This document shows positions 49,913-58,757 of a stretch of DNA of 64,000 nt, one piece after another (the first letter of the stretch is position 1; every line of letters begins with the position of its first letter). The DNA is taken from assembly GCA_039197065.1 (NCBI GenBank), contig JBCCUL010000022.1, positions 19,135 through 83,134 on the forward strand, written 5' to 3'. The translations under genes were made by a program, and so were the position numbers. Under the pieces are notes generated by a model. That model did no database searches. It saw only the letters and a list, made by a program, of their open reading frames with translations, and had not been told where the DNA came from. The stretch is from JANQPX01 sp039197065. Lineage in GTDB: Bacteria > Pseudomonadota > Alphaproteobacteria > Geminicoccales > Geminicoccaceae.

Positions 49913-51877
49913 TCAGCCTGGTACCGGGTCCTTTTGCTGCTCGCTGGCTAGGACGCCTTCCTTGACGTCGTCAGGTTCGATGATGTCGTGAGTCTCGGCG
50001 ACATCGTCGGTTACCGTGTCGACCGGGCGGGCAGTGTCCGTTTCCTCAACCGTTAGATCCTCGATATCGGACGTCTCCACGTCCTCTGTCTCCTCTGCCG
50101 GCTGCAGCTCTTGCTTGTCTTCGAGGGCGGCCATCGATGTCGGCGCCGGTTCGGGACCGGGCTCGGCAGCGACAGCTTCCTTTGCCGCCACGACCGCGGT
50201 CGCCGCGACGGCAGCGGCCGCTGCCTGGCTGTCTTGTTTCGTCGCCTCCTCCTTCGTCTCCTCGACCTCATCCGGCTCGTAGAGAAGGATAGCGCGCTGG
50301 GCCATATCCAGGGCTGTGGTCAGCCCGTCGACCACAACCGCATTGGCGCCGGCCTTGCGCAGAACGTCGACCCCACTTGGTTCGGGGCTGCGCGCGATCA
50401 CCCGAAGTTTGGGATAAAGGCTCCGGATCATGGTGATGACCCGCTCGGCCATCGCCTGATTGTCGGTCGCGATGATCACCAGCTTCGCCTGGCCGACATG
50501 GGCGGCCTTGAGCACGTCGGGGCGTGCGGCATTGCCGAAATAAATCGGCAGCTTCTTGGCCTGGCCGTCGCGCACGCGTTTGGGGTCGAAATCGATGGCC
50601 TGAACCGGAAGCTGCAATCCGACGAGATGGCGGGTGACCGCCTTGCCGATCTGGCCGAAACCGACCACCAGGACGTGGTTGTGCTGATCGGCCGTCCCAG
50701 CGGCAAGCTCTTTGAGGGAGGCAGCCGCCTGACCTTCGGTCTGGTTGAGGCGGCTTCGGGTCAAGGCGGCCATGATCGGGGTGAGCGCCATGGAGACGGC
50801 GATCGCGACCGTGAGCAGCTGAACGTCGCTGCCGACGAACAGGCCGGTGGTCGCGGCTAGGCCGAGCAGCACGAAGGCGAATTCGCTGCCCTGGCTGAGA
50901 AGACCGCCCAGCAGTAGTGATTGCCGCACGGCAAAGCCGAGCCCGATCGCGAGACCGGCGATCAGAACGCCCTTCAAAAGCAGGAGGCCGATCGCGACCA
51001 TCAGGATCGCGCCCATATTGTCGATGGCAAAGCCCAGATCCACGGTCATGCCGACCGTCATGAAGAAGAAGCCGAGCAGCAGACCGCGGAAGGGGGCTAT
51101 GTCGGCGGCGACCTGATGCCGGTATTCGGTATCCGCCACCATCAGGCCGGCGACGAACGCGCCAAGCGCCATCGAAAGCCCCGCCTGCTCGGTGGCGAAG
51201 CTGGCGCCGAGCACCACCACCAGGGTGGTTGCCGTGAACACCTCGGAGGCGCTGATCGTCGCGATGAAATCGAAGATCGGCCGCAGAAGATAGCGGGCGA
51301 TCACCACCACCACCAGGAGCACAAGTACCGCCTTCAGCGTGGCGATACCGAGCGCCATCCAGATCGATCCGCCGCCTTCTTCGCTCAGGACCTCGACCAG
51401 GACCAGAAGCGGGCCGACCGCGATGTCCTGCACCAGGAGCATGGCGATCGCCATACGGCCGAGCTGGGTAAGCGTCCGGCCCCAGTCCCTCAGCACCTGC
51501 AGCACGACCGCCGTCGAGGACAAAGCGAGCGCGCCGCCCATCACCACCGCGCGCTCCGGCGGCAGACCCAGCGCATGGGCGATGGCGGCAATCACCACGG
51601 CCGTAACGACGAGCTGAGTAATCGCCAGCATGTAGACACGGGTTTCAAACAGCTTCAGGCGTTCGAACTTGAGCTCGAGACCGAGGGTGAAGAGAAGAAA
51701 AACGACGCCAAGCTCGGCGAAATGGCGCACGGCTTCGAGATTCTCGATGACGCCCAAGCCTGAAGGGCCGATGGCGGCGCCGCCTATCAGAAAACCCAGC
51801 ACTGTTCCGAGACGCAGCCGATCGAACAACGCGGCAAACGCGATGAAGAACAACAGAACGATAAGCGTCTCGTGCAC
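49913..51877 (-). CDS. CPA2-family monovalent cation:proton antiporter with RCK domain (KefB/KefC-like)
   Basis: The 654-aa protein has about 12-13 membrane helices (residues 1-385), including FLLFTLGLELKFERLK and LALSSTAVVLQVLRDWG, and the acidic VQDIAVGPLLVL transport motif. A TrkA-N/RCK Rossmann domain (about 400-530; VVGFGQIGKAVTRHLVGLQLPVQAIDFDPKRV) follows. The last ~120 residues are low-complexity and acidic (VAAEPGPEPAPTSMAALEDKQELQPAEETEDVETSDIEDL), absent from E. coli KefB/C. It exports K+ in exchange for H+, possibly in glutathione-linked stress protection. No ancillary KefF/KefG gene is adjacent. Confidence 0.9.
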   Translation of the reverse strand: MHETLIVLLFFIAFAALFDRLRLGTVLGFLIGGAAIGPSGLGVIENLEAVRHFAELGVVFLLFTLGLELKFERLKLFETRVYMLAITQLVVTAVVIAAIAHALGLPPERAVVMGGALALSSTAVVLQVLRDWGRTLTQLGRMAIAMLLVQDIAVGPLLVLVEVLSEEGGGSIWMALGIATLKAVLVLLVVVVIARYLLRPIFDFIATISASEVFTATTLVVVLGASFATEQAGLSMALGAFVAGLMVADTEYRHQVAADIAPFRGLLLGFFFMTVGMTVDLGFAIDNMGAILMVAIGLLLLKGVLIAGLAIGLGFAVRQSLLLGGLLSQGSEFAFVLLGLAATTGLFVGSDVQLLTVAIAVSMALTPIMAALTRSRLNQTEGQAAASLKELAAGTADQHNHVLVVGFGQIGKAVTRHLVGLQLPVQAIDFDPKRVRDGQAKKLPIYFGNAARPDVLKAAHVGQAKLVIIATDNQAMAERVITMIRSLYPKLRVIARSPEPSGVDVLRKAGANAVVVDGLTTALDMAQRAILLYEPDEVEETKEEATKQDSQAAAAAVAATAVVAAKEAVAAEPGPEPAPTSMAALEDKQELQPAEETEDVETSDIEDLTVEETDTARPVDTVTDDVAETHDIIEPDDVKEGVLASEQQKDPVPG

Positions 51878-52429
51878 CTTTATCCCTTAAGAGTAGAGTA
51901 ACAATCCATTAGCATGAGCGGCTAGGCACCGTGCTGGTTGGCGGACCGAGCTCCCCGTCAGGGTGTTGCCGGTCCGATAACCGTCACATCGCCTACCGAA
52001 ACCTTCCAGTATGGTAGCGGTTGTAAACAGAACCTGGGATGAACGGCGCTCCGACATACGGTCCGGGTCACCTTCATTGCACCAGCGTAGCTTTCTAAAC
52101 CCTGGGTTGCAACAGCTTTTCCGCGCAATCCTGTTAAGACGTCAAGGTAATCGACAGTTCCTTCTGAAACGTCAATTTTCCCCAAGAAATCTCGATTGCG
52201 CGTCAATCTGTCCGCAGGGTCGGGGGAGGTGACCACCGCCGACTCCTGACGAACCGATGACGGCGCTGTTGCGCCGCCCTTCCCGTTCAGCCAAGGTGGT
52301 GTGAACGTCAGCGGAAATCTCCCAGAACGCCTATCGTCGAACGCATGTCGACTTTTAGGTCCCATAAAACCAACGCTAAAAAAGCCGCGCTTATTCCCAA
52401 AAGGTGAAAAAGGCCGCTTCGGATCCGAT
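51878..52429. other. Intergenic region without a supported gene (552 bp)
   Basis: No convincing reading frame or terminator is seen. Near 52290-52315 CAGCCAAGGTGGTGTGAACG resembles a truncated stop-codon-family repeat; it shares CAGCCAAGGTGGT with the holC-side copy. Confidence 0.5.
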
Positions 52430-53566
52430 TCAAACGGCGCCGAGATTGACGAGCGTCACCCGCCGGTTGAGGGCTTTGCCCTGGTCGCTGCCGTTGTCGG
52501 CGACCGGCCGGTCCTCGCCATAACCCTTCACCTCCAGGCGATCCGAGGGGATGTCATATTGCTCGGTCAGCATGCGCACGACGGCGATCGCCCGTCGGTA
52601 GGAGAGATCGAGGTTATAGCCCGCTTCGCCATCGCCATCGGTGTGACCCTCGACCATGATGCGCTGCTGGGCGAGGCCAGGCTGGCTCAGCGCTTCGGCG
52701 ATCTCCAGGATCTGCGCATGGGCCTCGCCGTGAACCCGGTCAGAATCATAATCGAAGTTAACGGTCAGATCGACGCGCGCTTCGGCGCCCTTGGAGAGAG
52801 CATCTTCGATCGCCGCCGCTTCGATGATCGTCGGCCGCTCGACAATCGGCGTTTCGATCGAGAGAGATGCCTGATGATCCAGGCAGGACGTCGGTCCACG
52901 GGTGATCAGGGCGCCGCGATCGCTGTTCTTGAAATCGGTGCGATCGGCCAGCACACCGATCCAGACGGCGTCGGTCAGATCGCTGTCGTCAAACTCGGTG
53001 CGGTCCATGGTGGCGTAGATGAAACAGGCGCCACCGAGACGGCTGTCTTCGAATTCGACGCGGGACAGGATCGTGTCGCTGAAGTCAGCGCCTTCGAGAT
53101 TGACATTGTCGAACTCGACCCGGTCCATGACCGCGCCGCGGAAATCGGCCCCTTCCAGATCCGTATCGACGAATCTGACCCTATCCAGACGATAGCCGGA
53201 GAAGTCATAGCCGCGCAGATCCATGCCGTTGAACTTGTCGCGGCTGACCGAACCATCGGCTGTGAAGAACTCGCTGTCATAGCGCCCGGGCGTGCGGCCT
53301 TCGCGGATGCGCGTGCGGTCCCCGGCCTCGATGCGCACGCCAGGGGCGGAAACGCCGCCCTCGTCGACACGCACCCCAGGCGCGCTCACGCCATCTTCGT
53401 CGATGGTCACGCCCGGCGCCCGAATGCCGTCCTTGTCGATCGTAACGCCTGGCGCCTTGATCCCGTCCTCGTCGATCGTGATGCCCGGCAGCTTGATGCC
53501 ATCGGCGAGGGCCATCTGGCTGGCGAATGCAATCGATAGAAGCGGCAATGTGAACTTCATCATCAT
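52430..53566 (-). CDS. Outer-membrane-anchored pentapeptide-repeat/OmpA protein with 12-residue N-terminal repeats
   Basis: The 378-aa product has a signal peptide about 1-21. Residues ~22-81 are five 12-residue units (DGIKAPGVTIDK, DGIRAPGVTIDE, GGVSAPGVRIEA). Residues ~120-215 form a pentapeptide-repeat segment (LRGYDFSGYRLDRVRFVDTDLEGADFRGAVMDRVEF). Residues ~265-378 are an OmpA-like peptidoglycan-binding domain (VNFDYDSDRVHGEAHAQILEIAEAL ... VEGHTDGDGEAGYNLDLSYRRAIAVVRML). A TSCLDHQ cysteine lies between the two domains. The architecture is unusual, and the function is probably structural at the envelope. Confidence 0.82.
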   Translation of the reverse strand: MMMKFTLPLLSIAFASQMALADGIKLPGITIDEDGIKAPGVTIDKDGIRAPGVTIDEDGVSAPGVRVDEGGVSAPGVRIEAGDRTRIREGRTPGRYDSEFFTADGSVSRDKFNGMDLRGYDFSGYRLDRVRFVDTDLEGADFRGAVMDRVEFDNVNLEGADFSDTILSRVEFEDSRLGGACFIYATMDRTEFDDSDLTDAVWIGVLADRTDFKNSDRGALITRGPTSCLDHQASLSIETPIVERPTIIEAAAIEDALSKGAEARVDLTVNFDYDSDRVHGEAHAQILEIAEALSQPGLAQQRIMVEGHTDGDGEAGYNLDLSYRRAIAVVRMLTEQYDIPSDRLEVKGYGEDRPVADNGSDQGKALNRRVTLVNLGAV

Positions 53567-53693
53567 GGGGTCTCTCCCTTGGATCGGCGTCTATCGGGCG
53601 AAGTTGATCCGTTCACCGCTTTGCCGATAATTGTCGTTAAAAGCGGTGTACTTAAACCAAGCCGCACCTGAACCCAAGCTGACCAAAAGAAGA

Positions 53694-53713
53694 ACCCGCC
53701 TTGGCGGGCGGGT
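53694..53713 (-). terminator. Rho-independent terminator of the nucleoside ABC operon
   Basis: On the minus strand ACCCGCC-CGCCAA-GGCGGGT is followed by TTCTTCTTTT. It lies 131 bp after the binding-protein gene, the last gene of that operon. Confidence 0.7.
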
Positions 53714-53780
53714 CCTTCATTCCTGATTTGCCGATGACCGGACACCCTGTCCGGCCAGTCAGTTTGCTGAATCGTCAGGC

Positions 53781-53819
53781 GCCGATGGGTGAGCTCGGTC
53801 GCTCGAGCTTCCCATCGGC
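53781..53819. other. Strong hairpin at the 3' side of the binding-protein gene
   Basis: GCCGATGGG pairs with CCCATCGGC, and AGCTC with GAGCT further in, around a short loop. It has no T run, so it may protect the mRNA 3' end ahead of the terminator at 53694. Confidence 0.5.
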
Positions 53820-53844
53820 AAAGTCAAAGCTGTCCTCGCAGGGC

Positions 53845-54927
53845 CTATTTTGGAATGGAGCCCTGCACGCCCTCGACATACCAGTCCATCTTCAGGAGGT
53901 CTTCGTCGCTGATCACCTCGCCCTCGGCAACGACCTCCTCGCCGGCCTGGTCGTTGATCGGTCCGGCGAAGGGATGCAGCGAGCCGTCGACAATGGCGGC
54001 CTCGATGGCGTCGGCCTCCGCGGCGACCTCAGCCGGTACAGCCTCACCGTAATCCGCCATCTGGACCATGCCGTCCTTGATGCCGTACCAGACCTCGGAG
54101 CTCTCCCAGGTGCCGTCGATCACGGCCTTGGCGCGCTCGACATAGTAAGGATCCCAGTCGTCGATGATCGAGGTGAGCTGCGCTTTCGGGGCAAACGCGG
54201 CCATGTCGGAGGCCTGCCCGAAGGCGTAGACGCCGCGCTCCTCGGCGACTTGGAGCGGAGCCGGGCTGTCGGTGTGCTGGGTGATGATGTCGGCGCCCTG
54301 GTCGATCAGGGTCTTCGCCGCATCCGCTTCCTTGCCGGGATCATACCAGGTGTTGACCCAGACCACCTTGACCTCGGCGTCGGGATTGACCTTGCGCATG
54401 GCGATCGTGAAGGCATTGATGCCGCGGATCACCTCGGGGATCGGAAAGGACGCGATATAGCCGATGGTGTTGGTCTTGGTCATGCGCCCCGCGATGGTGC
54501 CGATGATGGCGCGGCCTTCATAGAAACGGGCAAGGTAGGTCGAGACGTTGTCGGCGCGCTTGTAGCCGGTGGCATGCTCGAACTTCACGTCGGGGAACTG
54601 TTTGGCGACCTTGATCGTCGGGTTCATGAAGCCGAAGGACGTGGTGAAGATCAGGTCGTGACCATCGGCGGCGAGCTGGCGAATAACGCGCTCGGCATCC
54701 GGCCCCTCGCTGACGCTTTCGACGTAACTGGTCTCGACCGCATCGCCGAGTTCGGCCTCGATTGCCTGGCGGCCGATATCATGGCGATAGGTCCAGCCAT
54801 GGTCGCCGATCGGGCCGACATAGACGAAGCCGACTTTGGTCGGATCATCCTCGGCAACGGCAGAGAACGCGCTGACCGTCAACACCGTCGCGGTCAAGGC
54901 TGTGCAGAGCAGGCGGCTTATGGACAT
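53845..54927 (-). CDS. BMP-family ABC transporter substrate-binding protein (nucleoside type)
   Basis: The 360-aa periplasmic receptor has a signal peptide about 1-25. The BMP/Med family core is KVGFVYVGPIGDHGWTYRHDIGRQAIEAELG, FTTSFGFMNPTIKVAKQFPDVKFEHATGY and EGRAIIGTIAGRMTKTNTIGYIAS. Such receptors bind purine nucleosides or related compounds. It is the last gene of the ATPase-permease-permease-receptor operon, about 93 bp after the second permease. The ATG at 54927 has a GAGGGAG site. Confidence 0.93.
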   Translation of the reverse strand: MSISRLLCTALTATVLTVSAFSAVAEDDPTKVGFVYVGPIGDHGWTYRHDIGRQAIEAELGDAVETSYVESVSEGPDAERVIRQLAADGHDLIFTTSFGFMNPTIKVAKQFPDVKFEHATGYKRADNVSTYLARFYEGRAIIGTIAGRMTKTNTIGYIASFPIPEVIRGINAFTIAMRKVNPDAEVKVVWVNTWYDPGKEADAAKTLIDQGADIITQHTDSPAPLQVAEERGVYAFGQASDMAAFAPKAQLTSIIDDWDPYYVERAKAVIDGTWESSEVWYGIKDGMVQMADYGEAVPAEVAAEADAIEAAIVDGSLHPFAGPINDQAGEEVVAEGEVISDEDLLKMDWYVEGVQGSIPK

Positions 54928-55020
54928 TGATGAAACTCCCTCGTTTTTCCTTGTCTGGTCATGGGCGGATTCCATGCAAGAACGCCGCCAAGTGCGGGGC
55001 ACATCCGGGCGCCGTCTGCA

Positions 55021-55950
55021 TTAAGCTGTAGGATGGAAGGGCCTGCCGAGGCAAGCTGGCGCCTGTAGGCGCTTGCGGGTCGCGCCGCTGGACATCAGGG
55101 TCAGCACGACGATCGTGGCGATGTAGGGCAGCATGGAGAGATATTGGGGCGGGATATCGATCATCGATCCGCCCTGGGCATGCAGCTGCAGAATCGTGAC
55201 CCCGCCGAACAGATAGGCGCCGATGAGGACACGCAGCGGTCGCCAGGCGGCGAACACCACAAGAGCCAGCGCGATCCAGCCGCGGCCTGCCGTCATCTGC
55301 TCGATCCACATCGGCGTGTAGGCGAGTGACAGATAAGCACCGCCCAGCCCGGCCATCATCCCGCCGAACAGCACCGCCAGATAGCGAATGCGGATCACGT
55401 TATAGCCGATCGCATGGGCGGCATCGTGGCTGTCGCCGACCGCGCGCAGGATCAGCCCGGCACGGCTCTTGTTCAGGAACCAGGCGATCGCCGGGACCAT
55501 GGCGATGGCGGCGTAGACCAGGATGTCGTGCGAGAAGAGAAGCGGTCCGACGACCGGCAGATCCGAAAGGCCGGGCAGGTCGAGGCGGGGCAGGCGTTTT
55601 AGGGGCGTGCCGACATAGGGCGCTCCGATCAGTGCGCTTAGGCCGATGCCGAAAATGGTAAGCGCGAGGCCGGTTGCGACCTGGCTGGTGAGCAGGCTCA
55701 GGGTCAAAAAGCCGAACAGCAGGGCCATGGCAGCGCCGGCAAAGGCCGCGGCCAGAAGGGCTAGCGTGGCACTTTCGGTGCCGACGGCGGTCGCGAAGGC
55801 GGCAACCGCACCCACCAGCATCATGCCCTCGACCCCGAGATTCAGCACGCCGGCTTTCTCGACCACAGTTTCGCCGAGTGCCGCGAAAAGGAGCGGGGTC
55901 GCCGCACCGATCACGGTGATCAAGGCGAGGATGACGGGCTCGATGGTCAT
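55021..55950 (-). CDS. Nucleoside ABC importer permease 2 (YufQ-like)
   Basis: The 309-aa membrane subunit has 8-10 helices. LNLGVEGMMLVGAVAAF, GLALTIFGIGLSALIG and the coupling motif RAVGDSHDAAHAIGYNVIRIRYLAVLFGGMMAGLGGAY are typical of the BMP-type transporter permeases. The start at 55950 lies 1 bp past the permease 1 stop; the long frame upstream is a shadow. Confidence 0.92.
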   Translation of the reverse strand: MTIEPVILALITVIGAATPLLFAALGETVVEKAGVLNLGVEGMMLVGAVAAFATAVGTESATLALLAAAFAGAAMALLFGFLTLSLLTSQVATGLALTIFGIGLSALIGAPYVGTPLKRLPRLDLPGLSDLPVVGPLLFSHDILVYAAIAMVPAIAWFLNKSRAGLILRAVGDSHDAAHAIGYNVIRIRYLAVLFGGMMAGLGGAYLSLAYTPMWIEQMTAGRGWIALALVVFAAWRPLRVLIGAYLFGGVTILQLHAQGGSMIDIPPQYLSMLPYIATIVVLTLMSSGATRKRLQAPACLGRPFHPTA

Positions 55951-55951
55951 C

Positions 55952-57025
55952 TCAGGCGGCTGCCTTGCTTCGGGCACCGAAGGTGATGCGATAGCGGACG
56001 AACAGATCGGCGGCGAGCACGAAAAACAGCAACATGCCCTGGAAAACGCCGGTTGCTGCGGTCGGCAGGCCGACGGCGATCTGCGCGTTCTCCCCGCCGA
56101 GATAAGAGAGCGCCATGAGGAGGCCGGCGAACAGCACACCCAGCGGATGCAGCCTGCCCAGAAAGGCGACGATGATCGCGGTGAAGCCGTAGCCCGGCGA
56201 GATTTCCGGTACGAGCTGACCGATCGGCCCCGCAACTTCACCAAGTCCAGCCAGCCCTGCCAGGGCGCCGGCGAGCAGCATGGAAAACCAGACCATGCGC
56301 TGGCTGCTGAAGCCGGCGAAGCGCGCCGCGCGCGGTGCTTCGCCCACTACCTTGACCTGAAAGCCGAGCATCGTCTTCGACATCATGAACCAGGCGGCGC
56401 CGACCGCGACAACCGCAAGTAAAGCGCCCAGGTGCAACCTGGTGCCTTCGAGGATGATCGGCATGATGCCGGCGTCCGGGAAGAGGCGGGATTCCGGAAA
56501 GTTGAAGCCGTCGGGATCGCGCCAGGGACCGTGCACCAGGGCGCTCAGCAGCAGCGTTGCGACATAAGTCAGCATCAGACTGGTGAGGATTTCGTTGACG
56601 TTGAAGCGCGTCTTCAAGAAGGCCGGTATCGCCGCCCAAAATGCCCCGCCGAGCGCGCCGAGCACCAGCATCGCCGGCAGGAGCAGCGGGCTTTCGCTTT
56701 CATGAAGCCAGATGGCGAGGCCGCCGCCGAAAATGGCGCCGAGCGTGAGCTGGCCCTCGGCACCGATATTCCAGACGCCGGCGCGAAATCCGATCGACAG
56801 GCCGACCGCGATCAGCACCAGCGGCGTCGCCTTCACGAGCAGCTCGGCGATGCCGTAGCGCGTCGAGACCGGTGAGATGAAGAAGTGATAGAGGGTCTCC
56901 AGCGGATCGTAGCCCATGAGCGCGAACAGAAGAAAACCGGCGACGACGGTCAGCGCCACCGCCAGCACCGGCGCTAGGTACGACCAGATGGCTGAAGGCT
57001 CTTCCCTTGGGATCAAGGCGATCAC
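55952..57025 (-). CDS. Nucleoside ABC importer permease 1 (YufP-like)
   Basis: The 357-aa subunit has around ten membrane helices. LVKATPLVLIAVGLSIGFRAGVWNIGAEGQLTLGAIFGGGLA is a family landmark, and the coupling region is KVVGEAPRAARFAGFSSQRMVWFSMLLAGALAGLAG. It overlaps the ATPase gene by 4 bp. Confidence 0.92.
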   Translation of the reverse strand: MIALIPREEPSAIWSYLAPVLAVALTVVAGFLLFALMGYDPLETLYHFFISPVSTRYGIAELLVKATPLVLIAVGLSIGFRAGVWNIGAEGQLTLGAIFGGGLAIWLHESESPLLLPAMLVLGALGGAFWAAIPAFLKTRFNVNEILTSLMLTYVATLLLSALVHGPWRDPDGFNFPESRLFPDAGIMPIILEGTRLHLGALLAVVAVGAAWFMMSKTMLGFQVKVVGEAPRAARFAGFSSQRMVWFSMLLAGALAGLAGLGEVAGPIGQLVPEISPGYGFTAIIVAFLGRLHPLGVLFAGLLMALSYLGGENAQIAVGLPTAATGVFQGMLLFFVLAADLFVRYRITFGARSKAAA

Positions 57026-58620
57026 GACGCCGTCGGCTCCGGCCCCAGGTCAACGCTGTCCTGCGTTCCGGCCGCTCCGCTGGCAACGCTTGCCCCGCCG
57101 GCAACGCTTGCCCCGCCCATGAGGAGACCGATCTGTTCGGCGGTGACCTCCCGGGTCGGATAGCTTTGGGAGAGGCGGCCCAGATGCAGGACGGCGAGGC
57201 GGTCGGTGATCGCGAGCAGCTCGTCCAGGTCCTGGGAGATGACCAGGATCGCGACGCCGTCCGAGGCCAGGTCGAACAGCGCCTGGTGGATGCGGGCCGC
57301 AGCGCCGGCATCGACGCCCCAGGTCGGCTGGGCCGCAATTAGAACGCCCGGCTGCTGTTCGATTTCGCGGCCAACGATGAACTTCTGCAGGTTGCCGCCG
57401 GAAAGCGAACGCGCCTCGGCCTCGGCGCCTGATGTGCGCACGTCGAAGCGCTCGATCACCGCGGTCGCGAATTGCCGGGTCGCCTTGTCCCGGATGACGC
57501 CCCCCGCCGCCACCAGCTGCATCGGCCCGAACGCGCTCAAAAGAGCGTTCTCGGTCAGGCTCATGGCCGGCACCGCGCCGTGGCCGAGCCGCTCTTCCGG
57601 AAGGAAGGCGAGGCCTCTTTTCCTGCGCCAGAGCGGTCCTTTGTCGCCTGCGGGCTGACCATCGATCCTGATCGCCGTCGCATCGTCTATGGTGACCTCA
57701 CCGGAAAGGACATTTTCGAGTTCGATCTGACCATTGCCGGCAACGCCGGCGATGCCGAGGATTTCGCCCGCCTGGAGTGACAAGCTGATCCCATCGAGAT
57801 CGATCCCGAAGGGCTCGTCCGAAGGGTGCGTGAGCTTGTCGATTTCCAGGCGGGTTTTACCGGACTGGCGCGCAGCCCCGGCGGCTGGGCGGGTAAGCTC
57901 GGCGCCGATCATCATGCCGGCGAGGCTGGCTGCCGTTTCCTCACGAGGGTCGGCGGTTGCGACCACCTTGCCCTGACGAAGCACCGTGGCACGTTCGCAA
58001 AGAGCGCGGATTTCGTCGAGCTTGTGGCTGATATAGAGGATCGAGCAGCCTTCTGACGCCAGCCGACGCAGGGTTTCGAAGAGCTTGTCAGCCTCCTGGG
58101 GCGTCAGCACCGAGGTTGGCTCGTCCATGATCAGAAGTTTGGGATCTTGGAGGAGGCAGCGGAGGATTTCGATGCGCTGACGCTCCCCAACGGAGAGTTC
58201 ATGAACGTCGCGTTCGAGATCGAGCGGCAGGCCATAGGCTGTCGAGACCTCGTTCACGCGCGACGCAAGGGCCGCAAGATCCCGTTCACCGGGCATGCCG
58301 AGCGCGATGTTTTCCAGAACGGTAAGCGCTTCGAACAGCGAAAAATGCTGAAACACCATCCCGATGCCAAGCTGACGCGCGGCGTTGGGATCGCTTATCC
58401 TGATCGGCTGTCCTTCCCAGGAGAGCGTGCCGCCGTCGGCGGTGAGCACACCATAGATGATCTTGACCAGCGTGCTCTTTCCTGCGCCGTTCTCGCCCAG
58501 TAGCGCATGGATCTCTCCTGGCAACACATCGAGAGCAACGGCGTCATTGGCAAGGCAGCCAGGGAATCGCTTGGTTATGCCTTCAAGGCTGAGGCGAGGG
58601 GTGGACGTAACGGCACCCAT
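57022..58620 (-). CDS. Nucleoside ABC importer ATPase with two ABC domains (YufO-like)
   Basis: The 532-aa ATPase has an N-terminal ABC domain (Walker A GENGAGKSTLVK, signature LSVGERQRIEIL) and a C-terminal one with a degenerate Walker A (GVAGNGQIELENVL) and LSGGNLQKFIVGREI. This is typical of BMP-linked and ribose-type transporters. The C-terminus ends in a short repeat GGASVAGGASVASG encoded by a direct DNA duplication. It is the first gene of the minus-strand operon. Confidence 0.94.
   Translation of the reverse strand: MGAVTSTPRLSLEGITKRFPGCLANDAVALDVLPGEIHALLGENGAGKSTLVKIIYGVLTADGGTLSWEGQPIRISDPNAARQLGIGMVFQHFSLFEALTVLENIALGMPGERDLAALASRVNEVSTAYGLPLDLERDVHELSVGERQRIEILRCLLQDPKLLIMDEPTSVLTPQEADKLFETLRRLASEGCSILYISHKLDEIRALCERATVLRQGKVVATADPREETAASLAGMMIGAELTRPAAGAARQSGKTRLEIDKLTHPSDEPFGIDLDGISLSLQAGEILGIAGVAGNGQIELENVLSGEVTIDDATAIRIDGQPAGDKGPLWRRKRGLAFLPEERLGHGAVPAMSLTENALLSAFGPMQLVAAGGVIRDKATRQFATAVIERFDVRTSGAEAEARSLSGGNLQKFIVGREIEQQPGVLIAAQPTWGVDAGAAARIHQALFDLASDGVAILVISQDLDELLAITDRLAVLHLGRLSQSYPTREVTAEQIGLLMGGASVAGGASVASGAAGTQDSVDLGPEPTAS
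57082..57117 (-). repeat. 18-bp tandem duplication in the ATPase gene
   Basis: GGCAACGCTTGCCCCGCC occurs twice in a row (57082-57099 and 57100-57117, plus-strand reading), in frame. It adds GGASVA repeats to the C-terminus. Confidence 0.85.
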
Positions 58621-58757
58621 GGCGGGACGGCGCAGCTCCCTTTCGAGGACGATTGAAACCTATCATGGCTTCCGTCCCTGATGCTGTCACCTATCCGCGG
58701 TGGGGTGCCGGATTTTGTGGTTGTCTTGAAGCGCACCCGCCGGTCCGATCAGGAGGA

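Noticed and set aside
51958..52365. 135-codon minus-strand open frame as a gene
   Set aside because: No domain, no ribosome binding site, and it contains a repeat fragment.
53701..54930. 409-codon plus-strand open frame opposite the BMP receptor gene
   Set aside because: Shadow of a well-defined receptor gene; Gly/Asp/Val-rich translation only.
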